A stretch of DNA of 64,000 nucleotides from Merdicola sp963557785 (GCA_963557785.1 CAUWBF010000008.1:24822-88821); one strand, 5' to 3'. Shown: positions 42,820-52,275, counted from the first letter of the stretch. The notes: a model not told the origin generated them from the letters alone. Translations and numbers: made by a program.

Positions 42820-43227
42820 TTATATTTCATAATAAGAGTTTCCATGAAACTCAATATTTATATGTCTAACATTATCATCTTCGTAATCTCTATTGAAGGT
42901 AATTTTTGTATAATTTGGAGGCAAAATACTTTCTAAAAGCTCGCCCCATTCTATAATGCAAACTCCATTTTCAAAATAATCTTCTCCACCTATAGCTGAA
43001 AATTCATCAATATCTTCTAATCTATAAACATCAAAATGATAAATATTAAATTTTTCTGTATTATATTCATTTACAATAGTAAAAGTAGGACTAGAAATTT
43101 CATCTTGTAAATTAAAATACTCTAAAAAACCTTCTGTGAACTTTGTTTTTCCAGAACCTAAATCACCTGATAAAACAATGATATCACTAGGCTTTACTTG
43201 AGAAGCAATTTTTTTTGCTAAATTCAT
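42820..43227 (-). CDS. tsaE: tRNA t6A biosynthesis ATPase TsaE
   Basis: TsaE is the small ATPase that drives the TsaB-TsaD complex in t6A synthesis. The 135 residues from ATG 43227 show the P-loop LSGDLGSGKTKFTEGFL, SSPTFTIVNEY and FDVYRLEDIDEF with IIEWGELLE. Homologues normally begin about ten residues earlier; the frame is open upstream and encodes KFISNSENET, which fits that start, but no ATG, GTG or TTG is there. AAGGTGGG (43267-43274) lies 6 nt before an ATT at 43258-43260, a possible rare AUU start. I keep the ATG as the conservative call. Confidence 0.93.
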   Translation of the reverse strand: MNLAKKIASQVKPSDIIVLSGDLGSGKTKFTEGFLEYFNLQDEISSPTFTIVNEYNTEKFNIYHFDVYRLEDIDEFSAIGGEDYFENGVCIIEWGELLESILPPNYTKITFNRDYEDDNVRHINIEFHGNSYYEI

Positions 43228-43299
43228 AGTTTCATTTTCTGAATTAGATATAAATTTAATAATAATCCCACCTTCAAAATAGTATAAAATTCTTTCATT

Positions 43300-43328
43300 A
43301 TTTTATATTATTAGTAGAAATTTGTAAA
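43300..43328 (-). promoter_or_regulatory. Promoter of the tsaE operon
   Basis: On the minus strand TTTACA (43323-43328) and TAAAAT (43300-43305) are spaced by 17 nt. Transcription from here would include the proposed AUU start of tsaE. Confidence 0.65.
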
Positions 43329-43456
43329 TAGAAGAGATTGGAAAATATAATAAAACCGCAATAAAATAAATATTAAAACTTTATTTAATCTTCATTTTGA
43401 ATAAACTTTCAAAATAATGGCAAAATAATAGAAAATTCAGATGAAGGGAGTTTAAA

Positions 43457-44746
43457 ATGAAAGATTATCTAGGAATAAAAAAAGTAAACGCACTAGAAGT
43501 ATTCGATTCTAGAGGAAATCCTACGGTTCAAGTAGAAGTAGTAACAGAAGGAGGATTTACAGGAAAAGCAATAGTGCCTTCAGGAGCATCTACTGGTAGT
43601 TTTGAAGCAGTTGAACTAAGAGACAAAGAAAATGAACGTCTAAATGGAAAAGGTGTCGAAACAGCAGTAGAAAACGTAAATAGAAAAATAGCTAAAAGAT
43701 TAATAGATATGAACGCATATGACCAAATAGCAATAGATAAAATGCTTGTAAATCTAGATGGAACACAAAATAAATCAAGATTAGGAGCAAACGCAATACT
43801 AGGAGTTTCTATAGCTGTATGCAAAGCTGCTGCAGAATCATTAGGAATGAGTTTATACAATTATATTGGAGGAATAAATGCAACAGAACTTCCAATACCA
43901 ATGATGAATATATTAAATGGAGGAAAACATTCAGATAATAATATCAACATACAAGAATTTATGATTATGCCAATAGGAGCAAAATCATTTAAAGAAGCTA
44001 TGGAAATGGGAGTAGAAGTATATCAAAAATTGAAACAAATATTAAAAAATAAAGAACTTTCTGTTGCAGTAGGAGATGAAGGAGGGTTTGCTCCGAATTT
44101 AGAAAATGAAGAAGAAGCGATAAAAAATATATTAGAAGCAATTTCAGCATCAGGATATGTGCCAGGAAAAGAAATTGGTATAGCATTAGACGTAGCAAGT
44201 ACAGAAATGTATGATGCAGCAAAGAAAAATGGAGAAAATGGATATTATTTTTGGAAAACAGATAAATTAAAAACAACAGACGAAATGATTGATTATCTAG
44301 CAGATTTAGTAGATAAATATCCAATCATTTCAATAGAAGACGGTTTAGCAGAAGAAGATTGGGAAGGCTGGAAAAAATTAACTGATAGATTAGGAGAAAA
44401 AATACAACTAGTAGGAGATGATCTTTTTGTAACTAATGTAGATAGATTAAGCAAAGGAATAGAAAAAGAAGTTGCAAATAGTATTTTAATAAAGCCAAAT
44501 CAAATAGGAACATTAACAGAAACTTTAGATGCAATAAGGATAGCAAAAGATGCAGGATATACTACTGTAATATCTCATAGATCAGGAGAGACAGAAGATA
44601 CAACTATTGCAGATATTGCTGTAGCAATAAATGCAGGACAGATAAAAACAGGAGCACCATGTAGGACAGATAGAGTTGCAAAATATAATAGATTGTTAAA
44701 TATTGAAGATGAATTAAATGGTACTTCGTTATATGCAGTTTTTTAA
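43457..44746 (+). CDS. eno: Enolase
   Basis: Enolase interconverts 2-phosphoglycerate and PEP in glycolysis. The 429-residue protein has all family motifs: ALEVFDSRGNPTVQVEV, VPSGASTGSFEAVELRD, AVGDEGGFAPNL, SIEDGLAEEDW, LVGDDLFVTN and ILIKPNQIGTLTET, with SHRSGETEDT near the end. GAAGGGAG precedes the ATG. It is not in the gap-pgk-tpiA-gpmI operon 3 kb downstream but forms its own unit with its own terminator. The gene upstream is divergent. Confidence 0.99.
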   Translation: MKDYLGIKKVNALEVFDSRGNPTVQVEVVTEGGFTGKAIVPSGASTGSFEAVELRDKENERLNGKGVETAVENVNRKIAKRLIDMNAYDQIAIDKMLVNLDGTQNKSRLGANAILGVSIAVCKAAAESLGMSLYNYIGGINATELPIPMMNILNGGKHSDNNINIQEFMIMPIGAKSFKEAMEMGVEVYQKLKQILKNKELSVAVGDEGGFAPNLENEEEAIKNILEAISASGYVPGKEIGIALDVASTEMYDAAKKNGENGYYFWKTDKLKTTDEMIDYLADLVDKYPIISIEDGLAEEDWEGWKKLTDRLGEKIQLVGDDLFVTNVDRLSKGIEKEVANSILIKPNQIGTLTETLDAIRIAKDAGYTTVISHRSGETEDTTIADIAVAINAGQIKTGAPCRTDRVAKYNRLLNIEDELNGTSLYAVF

Positions 44747-44774
44747 AAAGGTTATTAAATAATAACCTTTTTTT
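44745..44774 (+). terminator. Terminator of eno
   Basis: A 12-bp stem (44745-44756 with 44761-44772, AAAAAGGTTATT) begins in the eno stop codon and runs into T residues. Confidence 0.8.
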
Positions 44775-44783
44775 GGGTTATTA

Positions 44784-44812
44784 TAGAAAAATAAGGAAAT
44801 ATGTGTTATAGT
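44784..44812 (+). promoter_or_regulatory. Promoter of dxs
   Basis: TAGAAA (44784-44789) and an extended TGTTATAGT with -10 at 44807-44812 are spaced by 17 nt. Confidence 0.55.
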
Positions 44813-44855
44813 TTATAGAGCCAATAAACTATTAAAGTTATTAAGGGGAATAAAA

Positions 44856-46709
44856 ATGGAAAAGATATTAGACAAAATTAATTCAACAGAAGATTTAAAA
44901 AAACTAAATTACAAAGAAAAGAAACAGCTAGCTGGAGAATTAAGAGAAAAAATATTAAATATAGTATCAAAAAACGGAGGACACTTAGCATCTAATTTAG
45001 GAGTAGTAGAATTAACACTAGCATTGCACAGCGTTTTTAATGCACCAGAGGATAAAATTGTATGGGATGTAGGACATCAAACTTATGTACATAAAATTTT
45101 AACTGGTAGAAAAGATAAAATGGACACTTTAAGACAATTAGATGGAATAGCAGGATTTCCAAAAACAAGTGAATCTGAATATGATTGTTTTGATACAGGA
45201 CATAGTAGTACATCAATCTCAGTTGCAATGGGAATGGCAAGAACCAGAGATATAAAAAAAGAAAAAAATAGCGTAATAGCAGTTATCGGTGATGGTGCAC
45301 TAACTGGTGGAATGGCTTTAGAGGCACTAAATGATGCAGGATGTTCAAATACAAATATTATAGTTATATTAAACGACAACGAAATGAGTATATCTAAAAA
45401 TGTTGGTGGAATATCACAGTTTTTAAATAGAGTAAGAACAAGAAAATTTTATACAAAGTCTAACAACTATGTAAAAAAAGCAGTAGCTAAAATTCCAAAG
45501 GTTGGAGATTTCATTATAAGACAAGTAAGAAGACTTAAATATAGCCTAAAACAACTTATGATTCCCAATATGATGTTTGAAGATATGGGATTTAGATATA
45601 TGGGGCCTATTGATGGTCATGACATAGAAAAACTTGAAAGTAATTTAAAAACAGCAAAAAGGCTAGAGGGACCAATACTTATACATATTGTAACTAAAAA
45701 GGGAAAAGGATATACACCAGCTGAAGAAAATCCAGATAAATTTCATAGTACAGGAAGTTTTAATATAGAAACAGGAGAAGCTTTAAAACCTAAAAAGACA
45801 GATTATTCTAAAGTATTTGGTGAAAAATTAGTAGAACTAGCAAAAGAAAACGAAAAAATAGTAGCAATAACTGCTGCAATGAAAGATGGGACCGGACTTA
45901 CTAAGTTTAGTAAAGAATTCCCAGATAGATTTTTTGATATTGGAATAGCAGAACAACATGCTATAGGAATGGCAGCAGGAATGGCAAGAGCAGGAATGAT
46001 ACCAGTTGTACCAATATATTCATCATTTTATCAAAGAGGATATGATCAAGTTATACATGATGTATGTATACAAAAATTACCGGTAGTATTGTGTGCCGAC
46101 AGAGCAGGAATAGTAGGAAACGATGGGGAAACACATCAAGGAATATACGATTTGTCTTTCTTCAACATTGTTCCAAATCTAAATATAATGGCACCAAAAG
46201 ATTTTAAAGAATTAGAAGATATGTTAGAATTTGCAACAAAATTAAATGAACCAATAGTAATTAGATATCCACGTGGTGGAGAAGGAGCATATAAATTTGA
46301 AAAACATGATCCAATAGTTAAAGGAAAAGCAGAAGTATTAAAAGAAGGAAAAGATATAACAATTATAGCTATAGGCAAAATGGTGGATAGAGCAATGGAA
46401 GTTAGCAAAATTTTAGAAGAAAATAATATAGAAGCGGAAGTAATAAATGCAAGATTCCTAAAACCAATAGATGAAGAAACCATTATAAAATCTATAACTA
46501 AAACAAGAAATGTAATAACAATAGAAGACAATATTATAGAAGGTGGATTAGGTACAGTTGTTTCAGAACTTATCATAAAAGATAATTTAACAGATATAAA
46601 AATGAAAAAATTTGGATATCCAGATGAATTTATAAAACATGCTACTCCAAGTGAAATAGAGAAAAAATATGGTTTAGATGCAGAAACAATAGCTAAATAC
46701 TGTATGTAA
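44856..46709 (+). CDS. dxs: 1-deoxy-D-xylulose-5-phosphate synthase
   Basis: Dxs joins pyruvate and glyceraldehyde 3-phosphate to make DXP, the first step of the MEP isoprenoid route and a precursor for thiamine and pyridoxal. The 617-residue thiamine-diphosphate enzyme shows HLASNLGVVELTLALHSVF, VIGDGALTGGMALEALNDAG, the MGFRYMGPIDGHD segment, and in the transketolase half RFFDIGIAEQHAIGMAAGMA and ADRAGIVGNDGETHQGIYDL. AAGGGGAA precedes the ATG. The ylmH gene follows after 10 nt. It supplies the isopentenyl units used by ispA and uppS. Confidence 0.98.
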   Translation: MEKILDKINSTEDLKKLNYKEKKQLAGELREKILNIVSKNGGHLASNLGVVELTLALHSVFNAPEDKIVWDVGHQTYVHKILTGRKDKMDTLRQLDGIAGFPKTSESEYDCFDTGHSSTSISVAMGMARTRDIKKEKNSVIAVIGDGALTGGMALEALNDAGCSNTNIIVILNDNEMSISKNVGGISQFLNRVRTRKFYTKSNNYVKKAVAKIPKVGDFIIRQVRRLKYSLKQLMIPNMMFEDMGFRYMGPIDGHDIEKLESNLKTAKRLEGPILIHIVTKKGKGYTPAEENPDKFHSTGSFNIETGEALKPKKTDYSKVFGEKLVELAKENEKIVAITAAMKDGTGLTKFSKEFPDRFFDIGIAEQHAIGMAAGMARAGMIPVVPIYSSFYQRGYDQVIHDVCIQKLPVVLCADRAGIVGNDGETHQGIYDLSFFNIVPNLNIMAPKDFKELEDMLEFATKLNEPIVIRYPRGGEGAYKFEKHDPIVKGKAEVLKEGKDITIIAIGKMVDRAMEVSKILEENNIEAEVINARFLKPIDEETIIKSITKTRNVITIEDNIIEGGLGTVVSELIIKDNLTDIKMKKFGYPDEFIKHATPSEIEKKYGLDAETIAKYCM

Positions 46710-46719
46710 AGGAATATAT

Positions 46720-47526
46720 ATGAATAAAATAGAATTGTTAGAAAAAAGTAGTGATACAGAAAAAATATTATTAGCTAAGGTTTTAGATAAAATAGAATTG
46801 GCGAAAACAAAAAATAAAATAGTAAGTACCAATTTTTTAGATGAGCATGAACAAAAAGTAGCATTAGATTTACTAAAAAAGGCAAAGAGCAAAAATTATG
46901 TGCTTTTTGGTGGAATAGATAATGCTGAAAGAAAAATTATTATAATATATCCTGAAAAATTATCTAGCATATTTGATGAAGACATACCAAACAAAGAAGA
47001 GTACATAAATTTGATAAGAATACAATTGCCAAAACAATTATCTGGAAAATATACACACAGAGATTACTTGGGTGGAATAATGAAAACTGGAATTGCAAGG
47101 GAAAAAATAGGAGACATCATAGTATATGATGAAGGAGCAGATATTTTAGTAATTCCAGAAATAACAAAATATTTGCAATATAACTTACCAGAATTAACCA
47201 GATTTAGTAAAGCAAAAATAGAAATAGAAAATTTAGCAAATATAAAGCAAAAAGAAGAAAAATTTGAAGAATTAGAAATAATTGTACCATCTATGAGATT
47301 AGATAGTATTATTTCAGAACTTATAAGAGTATCAAGAAATAAAGGTACAGAAATAATAAGACAAGAAAGAGTATTTGTAAACTTTATTGAAGAAGTAAGA
47401 ATATCAAAAGAAGTAAAAGAAGAAGATATAATTACAATAAGAGGAAAAGGGAGATATAAAATAGTAGGAATACTTAGAAAAACTAAAAATGATCGCATAG
47501 TGGTAAAAGTGCAAAAATATGTATAA
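46720..47526 (+). CDS. ylmH: S4-domain RNA-binding protein YlmH
   Basis: The 268-residue protein has an N-terminal domain with KYTHRDYLGGIMKTGIAREK and IGDIIVYDEGADILV, the YlmH signature, and a C-terminal S4 domain (RLDSIISELIRVSRNKGTEI, then VFVNFIEEVRISKEVKEEDI). In Bacillus, YlmH belongs to the division-linked ylm cluster, and its S4 domain lets it bind stalled 50S subunits in ribosome quality control. Here it sits 10 nt after dxs instead of near ftsZ or sepF, in the slot where many Firmicutes carry tlyA, another S4 protein. The motif match identifies it as YlmH. Confidence 0.92.
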   Translation: MNKIELLEKSSDTEKILLAKVLDKIELAKTKNKIVSTNFLDEHEQKVALDLLKKAKSKNYVLFGGIDNAERKIIIIYPEKLSSIFDEDIPNKEEYINLIRIQLPKQLSGKYTHRDYLGGIMKTGIAREKIGDIIVYDEGADILVIPEITKYLQYNLPELTRFSKAKIEIENLANIKQKEEKFEELEIIVPSMRLDSIISELIRVSRNKGTEIIRQERVFVNFIEEVRISKEVKEEDIITIRGKGRYKIVGILRKTKNDRIVVKVQKYV

Positions 47527-47542
47527 AATGAAAATAATTAGC

Positions 47543-47571
47543 AAAGAATACTTGAAAAGTATTCTTTTTTG
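47543..47571 (+). terminator. Terminator of dxs-ylmH
   Basis: AAAGAATACTT (47543-47553) pairs exactly with 47557-47567 around GAA and is followed by T residues. Confidence 0.85.
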
Positions 47572-47610
47572 TTATAGAATTGTTATGGTCAGGAGACTGG
47601 CTAATTTACG

Positions 47611-47624
47611 TGCGTGCTTACGCA
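47611..47624 (+). promoter_or_regulatory. Small GC-rich hairpin in the gap leader
   Basis: TGCGT and ACGCA flank a GCTT loop 20 nt before the gap start codon. It is conspicuous in an otherwise AT-rich leader and could affect translation or message stability. I do not see a convincing promoter in this 70-nt gap. Confidence 0.35.
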
Positions 47625-47643
47625 AAAGAATGGAGGAATTTTA

Positions 47644-48651
47644 ATGTCAGTTAAAATTGGTTTTAATGGATTTGGAAGAATAGGAAATTTAGCATTCCAA
47701 GCAGCTTTAGCAAAAGGAGATGAAGTAGAAGTAGTAGCTATAAACGATCCGTTTATAACAGCAGACTATATGGCTTACATGGTAAAATATGATACAGTTC
47801 ACGGAAAATTTAATGGAACTGTAGAAGCTAAAGATAATACATTAATAGTTAATGGAAAAGAAATAAAAGTATATAATGAAATGGATCCTAAAAACATTCC
47901 TTGGGGAAAAGACGGAGTAGATTACGTTTTAGAATGTTCAGGAGTATTTACAACAATGGAAAAAGCTCAAGCTCATTTAGATGCAGGAGCTAAAAAAGTT
48001 GTTATAAGTGCACCTTCAAAAGATGCCCCAATGTTTGTTATGGGAGTTAATAATGATAAATATGATCCAAGTATGAACATAGTATCAAATGCATCTTGTA
48101 CAACAAACTGTTTAGCACCACTTGCTAAAATAATAAATGATAATTTTGGAATAAAAGATGGTTTAATGACAACAGTTCACGCTACAACTGCTACACAAAA
48201 AACAGTTGATGGAGCTTCTAAAAAAGATTGGAGAGGTGGACGTGCAGCAGCAGCTAATATAATACCATCTTCAACAGGAGCTGCAAAAGCAGTTGGAAAA
48301 GTTATACCAGAATTAAATGGAAAATTAACAGGTATGGCATTCAGAGTACCTACAGTTGATGTTTCAGTTGTTGATTTAACATGTAACTTAGAAAAACCAG
48401 CAACAATGGAAGAAATATGTGCAGCTGTTAAGAAAGCATCTGAAGGAGAATTAAAAGGAATAGTTGAATATGTAGACGATCCAGTTGTTTCTTCAGACTT
48501 TATAAATGATGCTCATACATCAATATTCGATAGTACAGCAGGAATACAATTAACAGATACATTTGTTAAATTAGTTGCTTGGTACGACAACGAATGGGGA
48601 TATTCAAATAAATTAATAGACTTAGCTTGTTATATGGCAAGTAAAGACTAA
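47644..48651 (+). CDS. gap: Glyceraldehyde-3-phosphate dehydrogenase
   Basis: GAPDH oxidises glyceraldehyde 3-phosphate to 1,3-bisphosphoglycerate with NAD. The 335-residue protein begins with the Rossmann motif KIGFNGFGRIGNLAFQAAL and has the catalytic Cys in SNASCTTNCLAPLAK, with TTVHATTATQKTVDG and WYDNEWGYSNKLIDL. The frame is open back to GTG 47614, but AATGGAGGA positions ATG 47644 and the N-terminus then matches the family. It opens the gap-pgk-tpiA-gpmI operon. Codon choice is that of a highly expressed gene. Confidence 0.99.
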   Translation: MSVKIGFNGFGRIGNLAFQAALAKGDEVEVVAINDPFITADYMAYMVKYDTVHGKFNGTVEAKDNTLIVNGKEIKVYNEMDPKNIPWGKDGVDYVLECSGVFTTMEKAQAHLDAGAKKVVISAPSKDAPMFVMGVNNDKYDPSMNIVSNASCTTNCLAPLAKIINDNFGIKDGLMTTVHATTATQKTVDGASKKDWRGGRAAAANIIPSSTGAAKAVGKVIPELNGKLTGMAFRVPTVDVSVVDLTCNLEKPATMEEICAAVKKASEGELKGIVEYVDDPVVSSDFINDAHTSIFDSTAGIQLTDTFVKLVAWYDNEWGYSNKLIDLACYMASKD

Positions 48652-48673
48652 TATTTATAAAGAAAGATGAGAA

Positions 48674-48701
48674 AGGGGTTGCTAAAATATCTGCAACCTC
48701 T
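48674..48701 (+). other. Intergenic hairpin between gap and pgk
   Basis: AGGGGTTGC (48674-48682) pairs with GCAACCTCT (48693-48701) with one G-U pair around a 10-nt loop. It has no T tract, so it is more likely a processing or stability element than a terminator. Confidence 0.45.
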
Positions 48702-48744
48702 ACAATTATTAAAAGAGATAAATGTATTTAGGGGGAATTTGAAT

Positions 48745-49929
48745 ATGAACAAAAAGACTGTTAAAGACATAGATTTAAAAGATAAAAAAGTTATTGTAAG
48801 ATGCGATTTTAACGTACCACAAGATGAAAATGGAAAAATAACAGATAACAGAAGAATTGTATCTGCTTTACCTACAATAAAATATTTATTAGAACAAAAC
48901 TGCAAAATAATTTTATGCTCTCACTTAGGAAGACCAAAGGGAGAAGTTAAACCAGAATTTTCTTTAGCTCCAGTAGCTACAGAATTATCTAGATTATTAG
49001 GACAAGAAGTAAAACTTGCAAAAGATGTTGTTGGAGAAGATGCAACAAAATTAGCATCTGAATTACAACCAAAAGAAATAATGTTATTAGAAAACGTAAG
49101 ATTTGAACAAGGTGAAGAAAAAAATGATCCAGAACTTGCAAAGAAATTTGCTTCTATGGCAGAAGTATTTGTTAATGATGCTTTTGGAACAGCCCACAGA
49201 GCTCATAGCTCAACAGCAGGAATAGCAGATTATTTACCAGCAGTTAGTGGATTCTTAATAGAAAAAGAATTAAATTTCTTAGGAGAAACAGTTAACAATC
49301 CACAAAGACCTTTTGTTGCAATACTTGGAGGAAGAAAAGTTTCTGACAAAATAGGAGTAATAGAAAGCTTATTAGAAAAAGTTGATACTTTAATGATAGG
49401 TGGAGCTATGGCATATACTTTCTTTAAAGCACTAGGATATAATGTTGGAAATTCAATATGCGAACTAGACAAATTAGATTTAGCATTATCTTTAATGGAA
49501 AAAGCTAAGGCTAAAGGTGTAAAATTCATGATACCAGTAGATACAAAAGTTGGTAAAGAATTTAGCAAAGATACAGAAAGCAAAATAGTAAAATACACAG
49601 ACATTCCAGATGGTTGGGAAGGATTCGATATTGGAACAGAAACAATAGAAATGTATACAAAAGAATTAGAAAGTGCTAAAACAGTTTTATGGAATGGACC
49701 AGTTGGATTATTCGAATTTGATCAATTCGCTGTTGGAACAAATGCAATTGCAGAAAAATTAGCTAACTTAGATGCAACAACAGTTATTGGTGGAGGAGAT
49801 TCAGCAGCAGCAGTAGAAAAAGCAGGATTAGCTGATAAAATAACTCATATTTCTACAGGCGGTGGAGCTTCTTTAGAATTCTTAGAAGGAAAAACATTAC
49901 CAGGAATAGCATGTTTATTAGATAAATAA
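48745..49929 (+). CDS. pgk: Phosphoglycerate kinase
   Basis: PGK transfers phosphate from 1,3-bisphosphoglycerate to ADP. The 394-residue protein has VIVRCDFNVPQDENGKI, LCSHLGRPKGE, VFVNDAFGTAHRAHSSTAG, and near the end TVIGGGDSAAAVEKAG with HISTGGGASLEFLEGK. The frame is open upstream to an earlier ATG (48667), but TTAGGGGGA (48729-48737) and family length point to ATG 48745. It lies 93 nt after gap, a gap containing a hairpin, and 26 nt before tpiA. Confidence 0.98.
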   Translation: MNKKTVKDIDLKDKKVIVRCDFNVPQDENGKITDNRRIVSALPTIKYLLEQNCKIILCSHLGRPKGEVKPEFSLAPVATELSRLLGQEVKLAKDVVGEDATKLASELQPKEIMLLENVRFEQGEEKNDPELAKKFASMAEVFVNDAFGTAHRAHSSTAGIADYLPAVSGFLIEKELNFLGETVNNPQRPFVAILGGRKVSDKIGVIESLLEKVDTLMIGGAMAYTFFKALGYNVGNSICELDKLDLALSLMEKAKAKGVKFMIPVDTKVGKEFSKDTESKIVKYTDIPDGWEGFDIGTETIEMYTKELESAKTVLWNGPVGLFEFDQFAVGTNAIAEKLANLDATTVIGGGDSAAAVEKAGLADKITHISTGGGASLEFLEGKTLPGIACLLDK

Positions 49930-49955
49930 AATTTAAAATAATAGGAGGTTTTTCT

Positions 49956-50708
49956 ATGAGAAAAAAAGTAATTGCAGGAAACTGGAAAATGAATATGTTG
50001 CCAAATGAAGCAATACAATGTATAGAAGAATTATCTACATTAGTTAAAGATACAGATAATGAAGTAGTTTTATGTGTTCCATATACAGATTTATTCTATG
50101 CTTTATTAACAGCGCAAAATACAAATATAAAAATAGGAGCACAAAATATGCACTTTGAAGAAAAGGGTGCATATACAGGAGAAGTTTCAGGAGAAATGTT
50201 GAAAGCAATAGGAGTAGAATATGTTATTATAGGACACTCTGAAAGAAGACAATATTTTGCTGAAACAGATGAAACTGTAAATAAAAAATTAAAAGCAGCA
50301 CATAAATATGAACTAAAACCAATAGTATGTGTTGGAGAAACTTTAGAACAAAAAGAAGCAGGAAAAACTACAGAAGTTATAACAACACAAACTAAATTAG
50401 CTTTAGAAGGACTAAGCAAAGAACAAGTAGAAAATACAATAATAGCTTATGAACCTATTTGGGCAATAGGAACAGGAAAAACAGCTACTTCAGAAGATGC
50501 TAACAATAGCATAAAAGAAATTAGAAGCCAAATAGCAAAAGACTATGGACAAGAGACTGCTGATAGAGTTATAATACAATATGGCGGTAGCGTAAAATCA
50601 TCAAATGCGAAAGAACTATTTACTACATCAGATATCGATGGAGGACTAGTTGGCGGAGCAAGTTTAAAAGCTGATGAATTTGCGAAGATTGTCAATTATA
50701 ATAAATAG
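49956..50708 (+). CDS. tpiA: Triosephosphate isomerase
   Basis: TIM interconverts dihydroxyacetone phosphate and glyceraldehyde 3-phosphate. The 250-residue barrel has KVIAGNWKMNMLPNEA with the catalytic Lys, VIIGHSERRQYFAETD with the catalytic His, and IIAYEPIWAIGTGKTATSED with the catalytic Glu; QYGGSVKSSNAKELF and DGGLVGGASLKADEF bind phosphate. ATAGGAGGT precedes the ATG. It is the third gene of the glycolytic operon. Confidence 0.98.
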   Translation: MRKKVIAGNWKMNMLPNEAIQCIEELSTLVKDTDNEVVLCVPYTDLFYALLTAQNTNIKIGAQNMHFEEKGAYTGEVSGEMLKAIGVEYVIIGHSERRQYFAETDETVNKKLKAAHKYELKPIVCVGETLEQKEAGKTTEVITTQTKLALEGLSKEQVENTIIAYEPIWAIGTGKTATSEDANNSIKEIRSQIAKDYGQETADRVIIQYGGSVKSSNAKELFTTSDIDGGLVGGASLKADEFAKIVNYNK

Positions 50709-50742
50709 AATTATAAATTCTAAAAAAGGAAGGTAATAGTTA

Positions 50743-52275
50743 ATGAAGAATAAACTCACAATGCTAATGATATTAGATGGATTTGGAGAAAATTCTAATA
50801 AAGACGGAAATGCAGTAGAATTAGCAAATACACCTAATATAGATAAACTAATGAAAACATGTCCAGTAACAGATGTTTATACAAGTGGATTAAATGTTGG
50901 ATTACCAGATGGACAAATGGGAAATTCAGAAGTTGGACATACAAATATAGGAGCAGGAAGAATTGTATATCAAGAACTTACAAGAATAACTAAATCAATA
51001 GAAGATGGAGATTTCTTCAGTATTCCAGAATTAGTAGAAGCAATAGAGAATTGTAAAAAGAATAATTCTAAATTACACGTAATGGGATTATTATCTGATG
51101 GTGGAGTTCATAGCCATATGCGTCATTTATATGCAATACTAGAATTAGCTAAAAGAAAAGATTTTGAAGATGTTTATGTACATTGTTTTATGGATGGAAG
51201 AGATACACCACCAGCATCAGGAGAAAACTATATTCTTAAATTAGAAGAAAAAATGAAAGAAAAAGGTGTTGGAAAAATAGCAAGTATCTCAGGAAGATTC
51301 TATAGTATGGATAGAGATAAAAGATGGAACAGAGTACAAAAAACATACGATGCTTTAGTAAATGGCGTTGGAGAAAAAGCAAGTACAGCAATATCAGCAA
51401 TAGAAAGTTCATATCAAAAAGAAATTTTTGATGAATTTATCGAACCAACAGTAATATGTAATGGAGATAGTCCTATTGCCACAATAGAGAATAACGATTC
51501 AGTAATATTCTTCAACTTTAGACCAGACAGAGCTAGAGAAATTACTAGAACATTAGTAGATAAAGAATTTAATGAATTCGAAACAAAGAAAATGAATTTA
51601 TATTTTGTATGTTTTACAAGATATGATGATACAATGCCAAATGTAGAAGTAGCATTTAAACCAACAACATTAGAAAATACATTTGGAGAATATGTAAGCA
51701 AAAATGGATTAAATCAATTAAGAATAGCAGAAACAGAGAAATATGCACATGTTACTTTCTTCTTTAATGGAGGAGAAGAAAAACAATATGAAGGTGAAGA
51801 TAGAATTTTAGTTCCATCACCTAAAGTAGAAACTTATGATTTAAAACCAGAAATGAGTGCAATAGAAGTTACAGATAAAGTAGTAGATGCAATAAATTCT
51901 AAAAAATATGATACAATAATTCTTAACTATGCAAATCCAGATATGGTAGGTCATACTGGAAATCTTGAAGCAGCGATAAAGGCTATAGAAACAATAGATG
52001 CATGTGTTCAAAGAGTAGTAGAAGCAGTGGAAGCTCAAGAAGGAGTACTATTAATTACTGCTGATCATGGTAATGCTGAGCAAATGATAGATTACAAAAC
52101 AGGAGAACCACATACTGCTCATACAACAAATCCTGTACCACTAATATTAGTTGGAATGTCAAATACAAAATTAAAATCAGGAAAATTAGCAGATTTAGCA
52201 CCAACAATGTTAGATATAATGGGGCTTGAAAAACCAGCAGAAATGACAGGAGAAAGTCTATTAATAAAGGAATAG
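50743..52275 (+). CDS. gpmI: 2,3-bisphosphoglycerate-independent phosphoglycerate mutase
   Basis: GpmI interconverts 3- and 2-phosphoglycerate using two manganese ions and a phosphoserine. The 510-residue alkaline-phosphatase-fold protein starts LTMLMILDGFGENSNKDGNA and carries the catalytic Ser in GQMGNSEVGHTNIGAGRIVY. HCFMDGRDTPP, FFNFRPDRAREITR and ITADHGNAEQMIDY complete the metal and substrate sites. It is the fourth glycolytic gene of the operon, 34 nt after tpiA. A YezG-like gene follows after 23 nt. Confidence 0.98.
   Translation: MKNKLTMLMILDGFGENSNKDGNAVELANTPNIDKLMKTCPVTDVYTSGLNVGLPDGQMGNSEVGHTNIGAGRIVYQELTRITKSIEDGDFFSIPELVEAIENCKKNNSKLHVMGLLSDGGVHSHMRHLYAILELAKRKDFEDVYVHCFMDGRDTPPASGENYILKLEEKMKEKGVGKIASISGRFYSMDRDKRWNRVQKTYDALVNGVGEKASTAISAIESSYQKEIFDEFIEPTVICNGDSPIATIENNDSVIFFNFRPDRAREITRTLVDKEFNEFETKKMNLYFVCFTRYDDTMPNVEVAFKPTTLENTFGEYVSKNGLNQLRIAETEKYAHVTFFFNGGEEKQYEGEDRILVPSPKVETYDLKPEMSAIEVTDKVVDAINSKKYDTIILNYANPDMVGHTGNLEAAIKAIETIDACVQRVVEAVEAQEGVLLITADHGNAEQMIDYKTGEPHTAHTTNPVPLILVGMSNTKLKSGKLADLAPTMLDIMGLEKPAEMTGESLLIKE

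Noticed and set aside
43397..43426. Promoter of eno (TTGAAT with CAAAAT)
   Set aside because: The -10 match is too weak at the available spacing; the true promoter is unclear.
47614..47643. Upstream extension of gap from GTG 47614
   Set aside because: The extension contains the ribosome binding site of ATG 47644 and has no counterpart in the family.
48667..48744. Upstream extension of pgk from ATG 48667, or a small separate gene
   Set aside because: It covers a hairpin and the pgk ribosome binding site; the extra residues match nothing.
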